Of a stretch of DNA of 64,000 nucleotides, positions 47,546-56,175 are shown piece after piece (positions within the stretch are counted from its first letter, which is position 1; each line of letters opens with the position of its first letter). The notes beneath the pieces were generated by a model. The model was not told the DNA's origin and did not search any database. It was given only the letters and a program-made list of their open reading frames with translations. Both the position numbers and the translations under genes were made by a program. This stretch comes from an uncultured Collinsella sp. (GTDB lineage: Bacteria > Actinomycetota > Coriobacteriia > Coriobacteriales > Coriobacteriaceae), in assembly GCA_958403205.1 (NCBI GenBank), contig CATXWM010000009.1, forward strand, positions 1-64,000, read 5' to 3'.

Positions 47546-47983
47546 ATGAACGAGGGCTATACCAAGGTATTTGTTTCACTCGACGGTACTGAGCAGCAGG
47601 ATTTTGTGCTCGCACGCGCCATCAAGGTCGCCGCGAACAACGGCGCTAAGCTGATCATCGGCCACGTTATCGACTCCACCGCGCTCGAGAGCGCCGGTTC
47701 CTATCCGGTCGACCTGGTCAACGGCTTGGAGGAGGCCTTTAACAACTCCATCGCCAAGCAGCTCGAGGAGGCCAAAGCCAATCCCGACATTCCCGAGGTC
47801 GAGGTCATGATTCGCACCGGCCGCATTCGTGAGACGCTCAAGGATGAGATGCTCGACGTGGTCAAGCCCGATCTGGTGCTCTGCGGCGCCCGCGGCCTGT
47901 CCTCAATTAAGTACGCGCTCCTGGGCTCGATTTCGACGTTCCTGCTGCGCAATACGGACTGCGACATTTTGGTCGTGAAGTAG
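47546..47983 (+). CDS. Universal stress protein (UspA domain)
   Basis: This 145-residue protein begins MNEGYTKVFVSLDGTEQQDFVLARAIKVAANNGAKLIIGHVID. The C-terminal ATP-type loop is VLCGARGLSSIKYALLGSISTFLLRNTDCDILVVK, close to the consensus G-x-x-G-x-x-x-x-x-x-G-S-V/T. It is cytoplasmic and usually binds ATP or AMP under stress. A near-perfect AAGGAGG site precedes it. It is a stand-alone gene. Confidence 0.93.
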   Translation: MNEGYTKVFVSLDGTEQQDFVLARAIKVAANNGAKLIIGHVIDSTALESAGSYPVDLVNGLEEAFNNSIAKQLEEAKANPDIPEVEVMIRTGRIRETLKDEMLDVVKPDLVLCGARGLSSIKYALLGSISTFLLRNTDCDILVVK

Positions 47984-47996
47984 CGTTGCTCCCACC

Positions 47997-48089
47997 GGCC
48001 GCGGGGCCTGCGGGGTTTCCACGGGCACGTCCTCGCCGCGTTGCGGCTGCGGGATGTGCCCTTAGGAAACCCCTCCCGGCCCCGCGGCC
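47997..48089. repeat. 93-nt GC-rich long hairpin after uspA
   Basis: GGCCGCGGGGCC and CGGGGTTTCC at the left pair with GGAAACCCC and GGCCCCGCGGCC at the right. An inner GGGCAC/GTGCCC continues the stem. It lies 13 bases after the uspA stop and before its terminator. It may protect the transcript end or be a mobile repeat. Confidence 0.72.
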
Positions 48090-48131
48090 TTCGCAGCCTT
48101 ACTTCAGCGAGTTGGCTGAATAGAGGAATGG

Positions 48132-48161
48132 CGTGCCGCCCCGTTTGGGGCGGCACGTTTT
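48132..48161 (+). terminator. Terminator of uspA
   Basis: CGTGCCGCCCC pairs with GGGGCGGCACG around GTTT and is followed by TTTTTG. Confidence 0.9.
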
Positions 48162-48190
48162 TGTTATAGGAGATTCATTTGAGCCTCATG

Positions 48191-48255
48191 GCTATGTTCA
48201 CGTTCGGGAACATAGCACCAATTACTTTAGCTAAGTTCACGTTCGGGAACATAGC
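48191..48255. repeat. Tandem pair of GCTATGTTC/GAACATAGC hairpins
   Basis: GCTATGTTC-ACGTTCGG-GAACATAGC lies at 48191-48216. A second copy with one changed base (GCTAAGTTC) lies at 48230-48255. Both keep the eight-base loop exactly. They lie between the uspA terminator and the end of the sensor kinase gene. Confidence 0.75.
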
Positions 48256-48279
48256 CGTCCGCACCGCAAGACGGCCCGC

Positions 48280-49323
48280 CTACTCAAAGTATTGGAACTT
48301 GTTGGTTGAGAAGGCAAACGTAACGACGAAGCCTTCGCTGGGCTCGGATGCTGCGGTGACGTCGATGCCCATCTTGGAGCACAGGCGCGCCACCAGGTAG
48401 AGGCCGATGCCCGTTGCACGCTTGGTGGTGCGACCGTTGTCGCCGGTAAAGCCCTTCTCGAACACGCGGGGCAGGTCGGCCGCGCTCACGCCACAGCCGT
48501 TGTCCGCGACAGTAAGCTCGATGCGCTCACTCGCCAGGCCCTCGTCCAGCAACGCACCCGAAAACGTGATCTTCGCACCATCCTCACGCGCATATTTAAT
48601 GCTGTTCTGAATGAGCTGGCCCAGAATAAACTCGAGCCACTTCTCGTCGGTAAAGACCTCAAAGTCGAGGTTCTCGCACACCGGCGCCACGTGTGCCGCG
48701 ATGAGCTCACGCGCATTGGCCTTGATTGCGCCCGTCACCAAGATCTTGAGATCCCAGCGGCGAATCAGGTAGTCACGCTCCACGACTTCCGAGCGCGCAT
48801 AGTACAGCGCCTGGTCGATATAGCGCTCCACGCGAGCCAGCTCACGGCCCAGGTCATCCACGCGCGACAGGTCGTCTTCGCTGCCATCCAGGTTTTCCAA
48901 AATCAGGTGAGCCGCCGCCAGGGGCAGCTTGGCCTCGTGGACCCAGCTCTCGATATAGTCGCGATAGTCATCGGTCTGACGCCGGCCTTCGGCAACCTCG
49001 TCGCAGGCAGCTTTGCCCACCCGGCGCAAGACCTCGTACTCGAGCTCGCCCTCGGCATAGGTCGGACATTGCACCATCTCCTGCACCCATGCGGGACTCT
49101 CGAGCTCCTCTGCCGCGCGCTCCAACTGACGCAGAAAACGGCGACGGCGAGAGTACTCGATCACGATGCCGAGCATACCGAAGATAAAGGACACGCCGAC
49201 CGCCACGGCCACGATAGAAACGGGTGCGCCGGCGACCGTCAGCACAAAGCAGCTCAGCAGCACGCCGCACGTCCACACGGCGACGGGAAGCAGCGCGTCT
49301 TTAAAGAACTTGGCAAACGACAT
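48280..49323 (-). CDS. Sensor histidine kinase, intramembrane-sensing (BceS-like) type
   Basis: This 347-residue kinase has two N-terminal membrane helices (WTCGVLLSCFVLTVAG, IVAVAVGVSFIFGMLGIV) with almost no outer loop. The H-box is DYIESWVHEAKLPLAAAHLILEN near residue 125, the N-box LGQLIQNSIKYAREDGA near residue 238, and ADNGCGVSAADLPRVFEKGF and TGIGLYLVARLCSKMG are the G-boxes. The WxHExKxP form and short outer loop are typical of BceS-like kinases that sense antimicrobial peptides through an ABC transporter. No such transporter is adjacent. It follows its response regulator by nine bases. Confidence 0.9.
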   Translation of the reverse strand: MSFAKFFKDALLPVAVWTCGVLLSCFVLTVAGAPVSIVAVAVGVSFIFGMLGIVIEYSRRRRFLRQLERAAEELESPAWVQEMVQCPTYAEGELEYEVLRRVGKAACDEVAEGRRQTDDYRDYIESWVHEAKLPLAAAHLILENLDGSEDDLSRVDDLGRELARVERYIDQALYYARSEVVERDYLIRRWDLKILVTGAIKANARELIAAHVAPVCENLDFEVFTDEKWLEFILGQLIQNSIKYAREDGAKITFSGALLDEGLASERIELTVADNGCGVSAADLPRVFEKGFTGDNGRTTKRATGIGLYLVARLCSKMGIDVTAASEPSEGFVVTFAFSTNKFQYFE

Positions 49324-49332
49324 AGCCGGCCC

Positions 49333-50004
49333 CTAGACCGAATAGCCTTGCCCGCGGTGCGTCGTCAAATACCCCTTGATGCCGATTTTTTCGAGCGTGG
49401 TGCGCAGGCGGTTGATGTTGACGGTAAGCGTATTGTCGTCCACGAAGGCATCGGAGTCCCACAGGTCCTGCATGATGGCCGGACGCGAGACGATCTTGCC
49501 CGCGCGACCCAAGAGCAGCGAGAGGATACGCAGCTCGTTTTTGGTGAGCTCGGTACTGTCGCCGGTTGCCGTATTGGTGACCATGGAGCGGGCGAGGTCG
49601 AGCTCCAGCCCCTTGTGGACGAGCGTGCTGCGCTCGCCTGCCGCCGCGGTGCGACGCAGCAGGGCGTTGATGCGCGCCACGAGCACACGGGCGCTGTAGG
49701 GCTTGGGAACAAAGTCGTCCGCGCCGAGCGTCATGGCCATGACCTCGTCGATCTCGGTCGTGCGCGACGTGAGGACGATGATGGGAACCTCGGATTCGCG
49801 GCGAACCTCGTGGCAGATATGCTGGCCGTCCTTGACGGGAAGCGTGAGGTCGAGCAGCACTAGGTCGGGCGCGGCGGCGAGAATATCGCGCGAAACGTGC
49901 TCGAATGATTCGCATGCCTCGACCTCAAAACCCGCACGGGCAAGGATATCGGCAAGCTCGCGACGAATGGGCTCGTCGTCCTCAACGATATAGATCAGCG
50001 CCAT
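49333..50004 (-). CDS. OmpR-family response regulator paired with the BceS-like kinase
   Basis: This 223-residue regulator has an N-terminal receiver domain (MALIYIVEDDEPIRRELADIL) with the phosphorylated Asp in LVLLDLTLPVKDG near residue 51 and Lys in DDFVPKPYSARVL. The C-terminal winged helix includes LTKNELRILSLLLGRAGKIVSR and VDDNTLTVNINRLRTTLEKIG, ending in TTHRGQGYSV. It is transcribed with the kinase. Targets are expected to be resistance genes, but none is evident nearby. Confidence 0.92.
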   Translation of the reverse strand: MALIYIVEDDEPIRRELADILARAGFEVEACESFEHVSRDILAAAPDLVLLDLTLPVKDGQHICHEVRRESEVPIIVLTSRTTEIDEVMAMTLGADDFVPKPYSARVLVARINALLRRTAAAGERSTLVHKGLELDLARSMVTNTATGDSTELTKNELRILSLLLGRAGKIVSRPAIMQDLWDSDAFVDDNTLTVNINRLRTTLEKIGIKGYLTTHRGQGYSV

Positions 50005-50177
50005 GGATTCCGCTCCCCCTTGGTTGTCTTGCCACCATTATGGCTGCGGAGCCGCAGGTGCGCGCCTTGCGCGTCACCAAGGTGACAGAACTGTTCGCGA
50101 GCGGCAGGGGCTTGCCCCTCGCTCGCAACGGGCACGGGAATTAAATGAGTTTTTAATCCCCGTCCCAGAAACATCAT

Positions 50178-50885
50178 TTAGCGGCGGGCACGGAGCTTTT
50201 CGTAGCCGTCGGCAAAGAAGGCGACCGTGGCGGCGTCGGCCTCGGCGGCGTCCGTCTCGGTTGCGGGAACCACGCCGTGTTCGTCGCTCACCAGGAACAG
50301 GGCGCCCTTAAGCTGCGCGGGAATGTCTACGCGCGTGACCGGGATGCCCTTGGTCTGGGCCAACTGCTCAATGAGCGTCGCCGTGCCGCACAGGCACTCG
50401 TTCGCCGGCGCCACAAAGGCAAGCTCGCCGTTGTTGACGGCGGCGAGCAGCTCGGGCGCCACGCCGGTCTCGTCGGCTTCGGAGCGGGCCTCGGCAGAAC
50501 GGGCACGCAGCGCCTTGGCCGACGTGTCGGCCAGCGGCTCGTACTCCCCCACCGTCATGGCGGCATTGCCGTTAACGTCAATCACCAGCATGAGCACGCC
50601 GTCGCGTGCGGTGTAGTCGCCCTCGGCAAGTGACCACTCAACGTGCTGCTTGGCCCAACTGAGCATGTTATGGGTAAGTGGCTCGCCCTGCACCAGACGC
50701 TCGGACAGCGCGCGGATGTGACGGTTGAGCATGGGCACCTTTTTGTTGGACATACGCCAACGGCAGATGAGCGCGGGCTTGTCGAGCGTGAACTTCTCGA
50801 CCGCCTCCTGATTGGCGCAAAAGTCCTCGTACGCACGCTGATCCTCGGCATTGCCAAACAGCTCGTCATCATCAATCTGGGGCAT
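50178..50885 (-). CDS. Conserved hypothetical protein
   Basis: This 235-residue protein is read from ATG 50885 with AAAGG eight bases upstream; ATG 50909 is possible. I do not recognise the family. It is acidic, without membrane helices or a signal peptide. Distinct parts are LICRWRMSNKKVPMLNRHIRALSERL near residue 40, a strand-rich DGVLMLVIDVNGNAAMTVGEYEPL near residue 95, and ELAFVAPANECLCGTATLIEQLAQTKGIPVTRV near residue 155. It lies between the response regulator and purH, all on the minus strand but with wide gaps, so context says little. Confidence 0.65.
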   Translation of the reverse strand: MPQIDDDELFGNAEDQRAYEDFCANQEAVEKFTLDKPALICRWRMSNKKVPMLNRHIRALSERLVQGEPLTHNMLSWAKQHVEWSLAEGDYTARDGVLMLVIDVNGNAAMTVGEYEPLADTSAKALRARSAEARSEADETGVAPELLAAVNNGELAFVAPANECLCGTATLIEQLAQTKGIPVTRVDIPAQLKGALFLVSDEHGVVPATETDAAEADAATVAFFADGYEKLRARR

Positions 50886-50925
50886 GGTTGTACCTTTCGT
50901 GTTAGTCATTCCGTCCTCTTATACC

Positions 50926-50961
50926 AAAAAGACGGCCCTCCAAACGGAGCGACCGTCTTTT
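50926..50961 (-). terminator. Hairpin between purH and the hypothetical gene
   Basis: AAAAGACGG pairs with CCGTCTTTT around an inner CTCC/GGAG stem. Both sides carry A/T tails. Because it lies upstream of the hypothetical gene and before the purH stop on the minus strand, it most likely ends the purH-side transcript poorly placed for it, or acts as an attenuator for the gene ahead. Confidence 0.5.
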
Positions 50962-50990
50962 GCGGAGATTATTTTGTCCCGGGGCGAAAC

Positions 50991-52598
50991 TTAGTGACGG
51001 AAATGCCTGGCACCGGTGAAGACCATAGCAATATTGTGCTCGTTGCAGGCCTGGATGCTCTCGTCGTCGCGCTTGGAGCCGCCGGGCTGGATGATGCAGG
51101 TCACGCCGTGCGCGGCAAGCACGTCGACGTTGTCGCGGAACGGGAAGAATGCGTCGCTTGCGCAGGCAAAGCCGCCCTTCTCCACGCCCTCGCGCTCGCA
51201 GAAGTCCTCGGCACGCTCGCAGGCCAGCAGCGCAGAATCCACGCGGTTGGGCTGACCGGGGCCCATGCCAATGCCGGCCTTGCCCTTGGAGACCAGGATT
51301 GCGTTGGACTTAACGCCCTTGCAGACCTTCCAGGCAAACTCGAGCTCGGCCATCTCGGCGTCGGTGGGCTTGCGGTCAGTGGGGAACGTAAAGGTCGCGG
51401 GGTCCTCGGTCACGTGGTCGACCTCCTGCACCAGCATGCCACCGTCGACGGAGCGCAGCTCCACCTGAGCGCCGTGGTCCACGCCGCCGGTAGCCAGCAC
51501 GCGCAGGTTGGGGCGCTTAGCCATGCGCTCGAGCGCCTCGGCGGTGTAGCTCGGGGCGATGATGACCTCGACGAACTGCTTGTTCTGATCGGCAAAGTGC
51601 TCAACCAGCTCAAAGGGAACCTCGCGGTTGCAGGCGATGATGCCGCCAAAGGCGCTCTTGGGATCGCAGGCGAAGGCGCGGTCGTAGGCGGCCGTGATGT
51701 CCTCGGCAACGGCGGAACCGCAGGGGTTCTGGTGCTTGAGGATCACGCAGGCCGGCTCGTCGAACTCGCGGACCAGGTTCCAAGCGGCGTCGGCATCCAG
51801 ATAGTTGTTGTAGCTGAGCGGCTTGCCCTGGATCTGCTCGGAGCCCACGAGCGGGAACTGCGAGCTCGCGGTGTTCTCGCAGCCCTCGGCAAAGCGGTAG
51901 ACCGTAGCCTTCTGCTGAGGATTCTCGCCATAGCGCAGGTCGTCGACCTTCTCCAGCGAGATCTCGAGCTTGGCAGAGGTGTCCGCCACGTCGCTTGCCT
52001 GGGCGGCAAGCCAACGGGAGATAGCCGTGTCGTAGGCGGCGGTGGTCTGGTAGACCTTCACCTGCAGGCGACGACGGGTGGAAAGCGTGGTGCAGCCACC
52101 GGTCTCGCGCATCTCGGCCAGGACGGCGTCGTAGTCGGCCGGGTCGGAAATGACGGTAACGCTCGCGGCGTTCTTAGCGGCAGAGCGCAGCATGGAGGGG
52201 CCACCGATGTCGATGTGCTCGATGGCATCCGCGAAGGTGACCTCGGGGTTGGCGACGGTCTTCTCGAACTCGTACAGGTTGACGACGACCAGGTCAATCA
52301 GCTTAATGCCGTGCTGAGCGGCCTCCTGCATGTGCTGCTCGGAATCGCGACGGGCAAGCAGCGCGCCGTGAACCTTGGGATGCAGCGTCTTGACGCGGCC
52401 GTCCATCATCTCGGGATAGCCCGTGAACTCCTCGATGGGGGTTACGGGAACGCCCGCGTCCTCGATGGCACGAGCCGTGCCGCCCGTAGAGATGATCTCG
52501 ACGCCAAAGTCGTCAACCAGCGTCCGTGCGAAATCGACGACGCCCGTCTTATCGGTAACCGAGATCAACGCGCGTGCGATCTTCACATCAGATCCCAT
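50991..52598 (-). CDS. purH: Bifunctional AICAR transformylase/IMP cyclohydrolase
   Basis: This 535-residue enzyme has an N-terminal cyclohydrolase domain (residues 1-200), starting IARALISVTDKTGVVDFAR and including ISTGGTARAI and GRVKTLHPKVHGALLARR. The C-terminal transformylase domain includes LRYGENPQQKATVYR, GKPLSYNNYLDADAAWNLV, the catalytic VILKHQNPCGSAVAE and ACASDAFFPFRDNVDVLAAHGVTCIIQPGGSKRDDE. It performs the last two steps of IMP synthesis. Length and motif order are normal. It stands alone among unrelated genes. Confidence 0.96.
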   Translation of the reverse strand: MGSDVKIARALISVTDKTGVVDFARTLVDDFGVEIISTGGTARAIEDAGVPVTPIEEFTGYPEMMDGRVKTLHPKVHGALLARRDSEQHMQEAAQHGIKLIDLVVVNLYEFEKTVANPEVTFADAIEHIDIGGPSMLRSAAKNAASVTVISDPADYDAVLAEMRETGGCTTLSTRRRLQVKVYQTTAAYDTAISRWLAAQASDVADTSAKLEISLEKVDDLRYGENPQQKATVYRFAEGCENTASSQFPLVGSEQIQGKPLSYNNYLDADAAWNLVREFDEPACVILKHQNPCGSAVAEDITAAYDRAFACDPKSAFGGIIACNREVPFELVEHFADQNKQFVEVIIAPSYTAEALERMAKRPNLRVLATGGVDHGAQVELRSVDGGMLVQEVDHVTEDPATFTFPTDRKPTDAEMAELEFAWKVCKGVKSNAILVSKGKAGIGMGPGQPNRVDSALLACERAEDFCEREGVEKGGFACASDAFFPFRDNVDVLAAHGVTCIIQPGGSKRDDESIQACNEHNIAMVFTGARHFRH

Positions 52599-52874
52599 GC
52601 AGTCCTCCTGTCTGGTACGCCGCCGTGCTCTGTGAGTCGGTGATACGTCGATCTGCAGCGCTCGCGCAGCGGCATTGAAAATACTGATTTAATGTAGCGC
52701 ATCGAGCGCGACGATGCACCCCGCAACGCGCGGCTGTGCAGAAAAAGCTTCGAGCGGAGGGGATGGGCACGGCACCGGGCACGGTGAGTTGATGGAACAC
52801 AGGGGCACCATAATTAGATGCCAATGGCGTGGTAGAACTGTGCTCGATATGCATCCGCAAAAGAAAGAGGCACC

Positions 52875-53516
52875 ATGGTCTCGCGGGTTCTCTACCGACC
52901 GTTTGATACCGAAGACTTCGACGCCATCGCACTGATTCTGCAGCAGCTTTGGCATAACAATTCGGATAACGATGAGTACAACCGCCTTGAGGCCGCGTGC
53001 GACCTCGCCTATTGCCTTTCGTCATCGACGTTTTCGCAGGTTGCCGTAATCGACGGTCAGGCGCGTGGCATTGCGCTCGCGCGTGCGGGGCAGAGCTCCG
53101 GCGCCACCGTTAAGGAACATTGGATGGATACCGAACGCGCGCTGCTGTCGCAGATGCGTGAGCTGGAGCCCGATGCCTGCGCCGAGTATCTCTCGTTTGT
53201 GCGCGCAACCATCCGAACCAACAACCGCCTGCTCGAAAGCAGCCCGTTGCCGCACGACAACGAGGTCACGCTGCTTGCCGTGGATCGCGATGTCCATGGC
53301 CTGGGCGTTGGCACGGTTCTGCTCGATGCCGCGGTCTCGCACCTGTCCTCGCTTGGAGCGACGAGGGCGCACCTGTACACCGACTCCAACTGCTCGTGGA
53401 AGTTCTACGAGCTGCACGGCTTTAAGCGCACGGCCACGCACCGCGCCAACCGCGAAGAGCGCCGTCACGACATGCCGCGCGAAAGCTTCCTCTACGAACT
53501 CGATCTAACAGCCTAA
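52875..53516 (+). CDS. GNAT-family N-acetyltransferase
   Basis: This 213-residue enzyme begins MVSRVLYRPFDTEDFDAIALIL. The acetyl-CoA pocket is VTLLAVDRDVHGLGVGTVLLDAAVSHLSSLGATRAHLYTDSNCSWKFYELHGF, split between motif A (residues 135-160) and motif B. An upstream RBS GAAAGAGGCACC is modest. The substrate is unknown; likely an amine on a small molecule or protein. It has no operon partner. Confidence 0.85.
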   Translation: MVSRVLYRPFDTEDFDAIALILQQLWHNNSDNDEYNRLEAACDLAYCLSSSTFSQVAVIDGQARGIALARAGQSSGATVKEHWMDTERALLSQMRELEPDACAEYLSFVRATIRTNNRLLESSPLPHDNEVTLLAVDRDVHGLGVGTVLLDAAVSHLSSLGATRAHLYTDSNCSWKFYELHGFKRTATHRANREERRHDMPRESFLYELDLTA

Positions 53517-53521
53517 ACCCA

Positions 53522-53632
53522 GCAGTTAGGGACGTTCCTTTTGTGCCGGCACCCCGGGACACTCCTTGGCAGCAACCGCACCTAGTCGTTGGGAACGTTC
53601 TTAAATGACTAGTTGCTGGGGACAGTCTTCGT
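53522..53632. repeat. GGGGACGTTC/ACTAGT repeats, degenerate copies
   Basis: TTAGGGACGTTCC, then GGGACACTCC, CTAGTCGTTGGGAACGTTCTTAAATGACTAGT and TGGGGACAGTC occur in a row. They match the family seen at 26745 and 36822 but are more worn. They follow the GNAT gene directly. Confidence 0.7.
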
Positions 53633-53648
53633 AGGTAGCGCATAAAAA

Positions 53649-53690
53649 GGGATGGGCTTTCCCCGACGGCTGTCGAGAAAAGCCCATCCC
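53649..53690 (-). terminator. Terminator of the DUF2207 gene
   Basis: GGGATGGGCTTT pairs with AAAGCCCATCCC and reads into TTTTTATG on the minus strand. Confidence 0.88.
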
Positions 53691-53704
53691 ATAATTTACG
53701 ACCG

Positions 53705-55660
53705 TTAGAACGTTCCGCCGCCGCCTCCGCCGAAGCCGCCTCCGCCGACGCCGCCTCCGCCGCCGCCCGAGAAGCCGCCACCGCCGCCGCTCGAGCTATC
53801 GGAACTCGAAGCCAGCTCACGGATGCTCTCGTGATACACGTCATCGAATGAATCGAGCGGCGACTCGGTACCGTAATGATGGTAGTACCACCAGTAGCAG
53901 GGGTAATTGTCGTAGAAGCCGTCGGCCTCGCGCACCTCGGGAGGAACAGCCTCGGCAAGCTGACGCAGGACTTCCTTCGAAACGCCCAGCGCCACGCCCA
54001 TCACCAGAAGTTTATTCCACAGGACCAGATCGCCGGGGACGGCTTCCTTTAGGCGCGTGAAGTCCTCGAGCCAATGCTTGAGCGCCTTGCAGCGAGCCGC
54101 CACCTCGGCGCCCTCCGGCGTAAAGCGGCGGAACGTAAGGCCCACGCCGATACCCACCAGCACAATCGGCACCGAGATAACCGCGGCGGTAATGTTCGCC
54201 TGTGCGCCATCGGTAAAGAAGATTGATCCCACGGGAACAAAGGCAATCAGGATACCAAGAACCAGGCAAAACACCATTGCAACAATGCCGTCCGAGGCAA
54301 CGTACTCGCTATCGGCCAGCTTGCCCTTAACGGTGTTCTGATAGTCTTCGAGCTTATCACCCACGGGTGTAGCGTGCTGCTTGACGTAGTGCTGCAGCTC
54401 GTCGAACGTGCGCGAACGGTCACCGTTCTCGTCAGGCTTAGCACCGGCAAAGAAGACCTTGAGCACCATGTGGTCAATGCCCTTGGCCGACTTCCAGCCC
54501 GCATCACTCACCGTCACGCGATACGTCTGCTCTTCTTTTTCACGCCCCAACAGACCCTTCTTGGCCTTGGTCACGGTCGCCTGCTCCAGCTTGATCACAC
54601 GGTCGTCAGTGAGCTTCATGAGCGTGGCGATATATGCCTGATCGGGCACCTCGTTCCAGCTCATGAGGGCCGAAAGCACGGCGGGATGGTCGGCCGAAGG
54701 CACATCGCGGAAATATTCGTCCTGGAAAAGCGGCTTGGGCTTGCGCTTGCGCAGCTTGAGCATAACGATTGTGCCGGTAAAGGCCACCGCCGCAACAACA
54801 CTTAGCACGGCAAGTGCATTGGCAATCATGCGAGCGTGAGCGCGGCGGGCGTTAGCTTCGTCGGCCCATTCCTTCTCTTCACTCAGGATCGTTGACATGC
54901 GCTCTTCGCCCGCGGCGGCAAGCTGCGGCACCCAGTCGCTGGGGAAGGCGATGCGTGCCTCGGCGAATTCGCCCTGATGCACGCAGGGAATGGTATAGGT
55001 GACCATGGGCTCGTCCTCATCGAGCGACACGTCGCCCGTCAGCGGACCGTGGCCCCATGCGCGGAAGTTATCGCCTTTGACGGCCGCCGTCCCGGCAGCG
55101 GCATTTGCGAAGCGCACTTCCATCTCGACATCGTCGGAATCCGCAGACCAGCCGTCACCCACGAACTTCCAGTAGAGCTCGGCGGTATCGGCCCAGTTCA
55201 TAACCGCACCGGTCATGGTGTAGCTCACGTAGTAGATTGCGCTGTCGCCGCTCTCGTGAGGGCTGAACACCTTAATCCTTACGCCGTCACCGGTCTGCTC
55301 GACCGTGTAGACGCCAGAGTCGCCCTTGTTCGCGCTATCGACTTTGTTAAACGCGGTGTCCTCTTCGTCGACACTCAGCACGTCGACGCCCGCCGTGCCG
55401 CCCTGCTGGTTGGAGCCCGTATTGATCTCCCAAAACACGCCGTTGATGTCGTCGTCGAAATCAAACTGGCGTCCCTCGACAACGGTCAGCGATCCATCGG
55501 CCTCGACCGTGGCACTGATATAGGTCTGGGTCATGGAGTAGCCGTCGGCGTGCGCGGCGACAGGCAGCAGCAACAACGCAAGCGCGACGAGCACGCAGAC
55601 GGAAGCGAATCGCGCAAACAGGTGGCGCTGCCGGCTGACTTTGGCGGCGAGGGTGTTCAT
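53705..55660 (-). CDS. DUF2207 family membrane protein with Gly-rich tail
   Basis: This 651-residue protein starts at ATG 55660 after AAAGGATG. A signal peptide (FASVCVLVALALLLLPVAAHA) is followed by the extracytoplasmic DUF2207 domain (YISATVEADGSLTVVEGRQFDFDDDINGVFWEI). Membrane helices follow (MIANALAVLSVVAAVAFTGTIVML, then two adjacent helices near residues 480-530). The cytoplasmic end contains YPCYWWYYHHYGTESPLDSF, and the last 35 residues are a Gly/Ser run (GGGGGGFSGGGGGG in part). Gly-rich ends are usual in this family. Its function is unknown. It is a single-gene unit with a terminator. Confidence 0.88.
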   Translation of the reverse strand: MNTLAAKVSRQRHLFARFASVCVLVALALLLLPVAAHADGYSMTQTYISATVEADGSLTVVEGRQFDFDDDINGVFWEINTGSNQQGGTAGVDVLSVDEEDTAFNKVDSANKGDSGVYTVEQTGDGVRIKVFSPHESGDSAIYYVSYTMTGAVMNWADTAELYWKFVGDGWSADSDDVEMEVRFANAAAGTAAVKGDNFRAWGHGPLTGDVSLDEDEPMVTYTIPCVHQGEFAEARIAFPSDWVPQLAAAGEERMSTILSEEKEWADEANARRAHARMIANALAVLSVVAAVAFTGTIVMLKLRKRKPKPLFQDEYFRDVPSADHPAVLSALMSWNEVPDQAYIATLMKLTDDRVIKLEQATVTKAKKGLLGREKEEQTYRVTVSDAGWKSAKGIDHMVLKVFFAGAKPDENGDRSRTFDELQHYVKQHATPVGDKLEDYQNTVKGKLADSEYVASDGIVAMVFCLVLGILIAFVPVGSIFFTDGAQANITAAVISVPIVLVGIGVGLTFRRFTPEGAEVAARCKALKHWLEDFTRLKEAVPGDLVLWNKLLVMGVALGVSKEVLRQLAEAVPPEVREADGFYDNYPCYWWYYHHYGTESPLDSFDDVYHESIRELASSSDSSSGGGGGFSGGGGGGVGGGGFGGGGGGTF

Positions 55661-55782
55661 AGGCACATCCTTTGTCTGTAAAACCAACAGCGCCATTGTC
55701 CCACGTTTGCGGGTACGCATGGCGAACATCTAGGCGACCGGAGCGCCAAACGGGATGAAAGTCACACCCGCACCCCAACAGC

Positions 55783-55830
55783 CAGTCATTGGGGACGTTC
55801 TTAAATGACCAGTCATTAGGGACACCCTTG
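55783..55830. repeat. GGGGACGTTC repeat copy
   Basis: CAGTCATTGGGGACGTTCTTAAATGACCAGTCATTAGGGACACCC matches the family at 26745, split over 55783-55830. It lies upstream of the DUF2207 gene. Confidence 0.75.
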
Positions 55831-56003
55831 GCATGGCCTGCGCCAGCAATAGATACCACTTCACAGCTCCGTCACAGGTGTAGCGGCTTTGTGTGGGCGC
55901 GGCATGCGCTGACTGAGCCGCCAGCCGAGGGGCATAAAGCAGTTGAGCGAAAACGGTTTGCCCCTTTGCCGTTCGCTCGAGGATCATGTCCCCCTTTTCC
56001 GCG
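55831..56003 (+). other. Gap with an orphan terminator; possible small RNA
   Basis: The stretch from the repeat to the hairpin at 56004 has no supported gene on either strand. It contains GTAGCGGCTTTGTGTGGGCG, GAGCCGCCAGCCGAGGGGC and GCGAAAACGGTTTGCCCC, which have local pairing potential. A strong hairpin at its end is unexplained by any gene. It could be a small RNA or leader of gluQ. Confidence 0.3.
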
Positions 56004-56039
56004 GAAACCCCGGCAGTTGCGAAGAGCTGCCGGGGTTTC
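56004..56039 (+). terminator. Orphan hairpin GAAACCCCGGCAG/CTGCCGGGGTTTC
   Basis: A perfect 13-base stem with a 10-base loop, followed by TGTCGTTTG. No gene ends close by on the plus strand. On the minus strand it would lie upstream of the DUF2207 gene. Confidence 0.6.
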
Positions 56040-56175
56040 TGTCGTTTGTGAGGCTAAGTCGGTACGCAGCGATCGAGACCTTGAGCCGCAAACCCACCGT
56101 GCGCAATGCGCACCGCCGCCAACTTGTGCGCGCGGCAACGCCTTCCCTGCCAAGCCCCGCGCTATACTCATCCGC

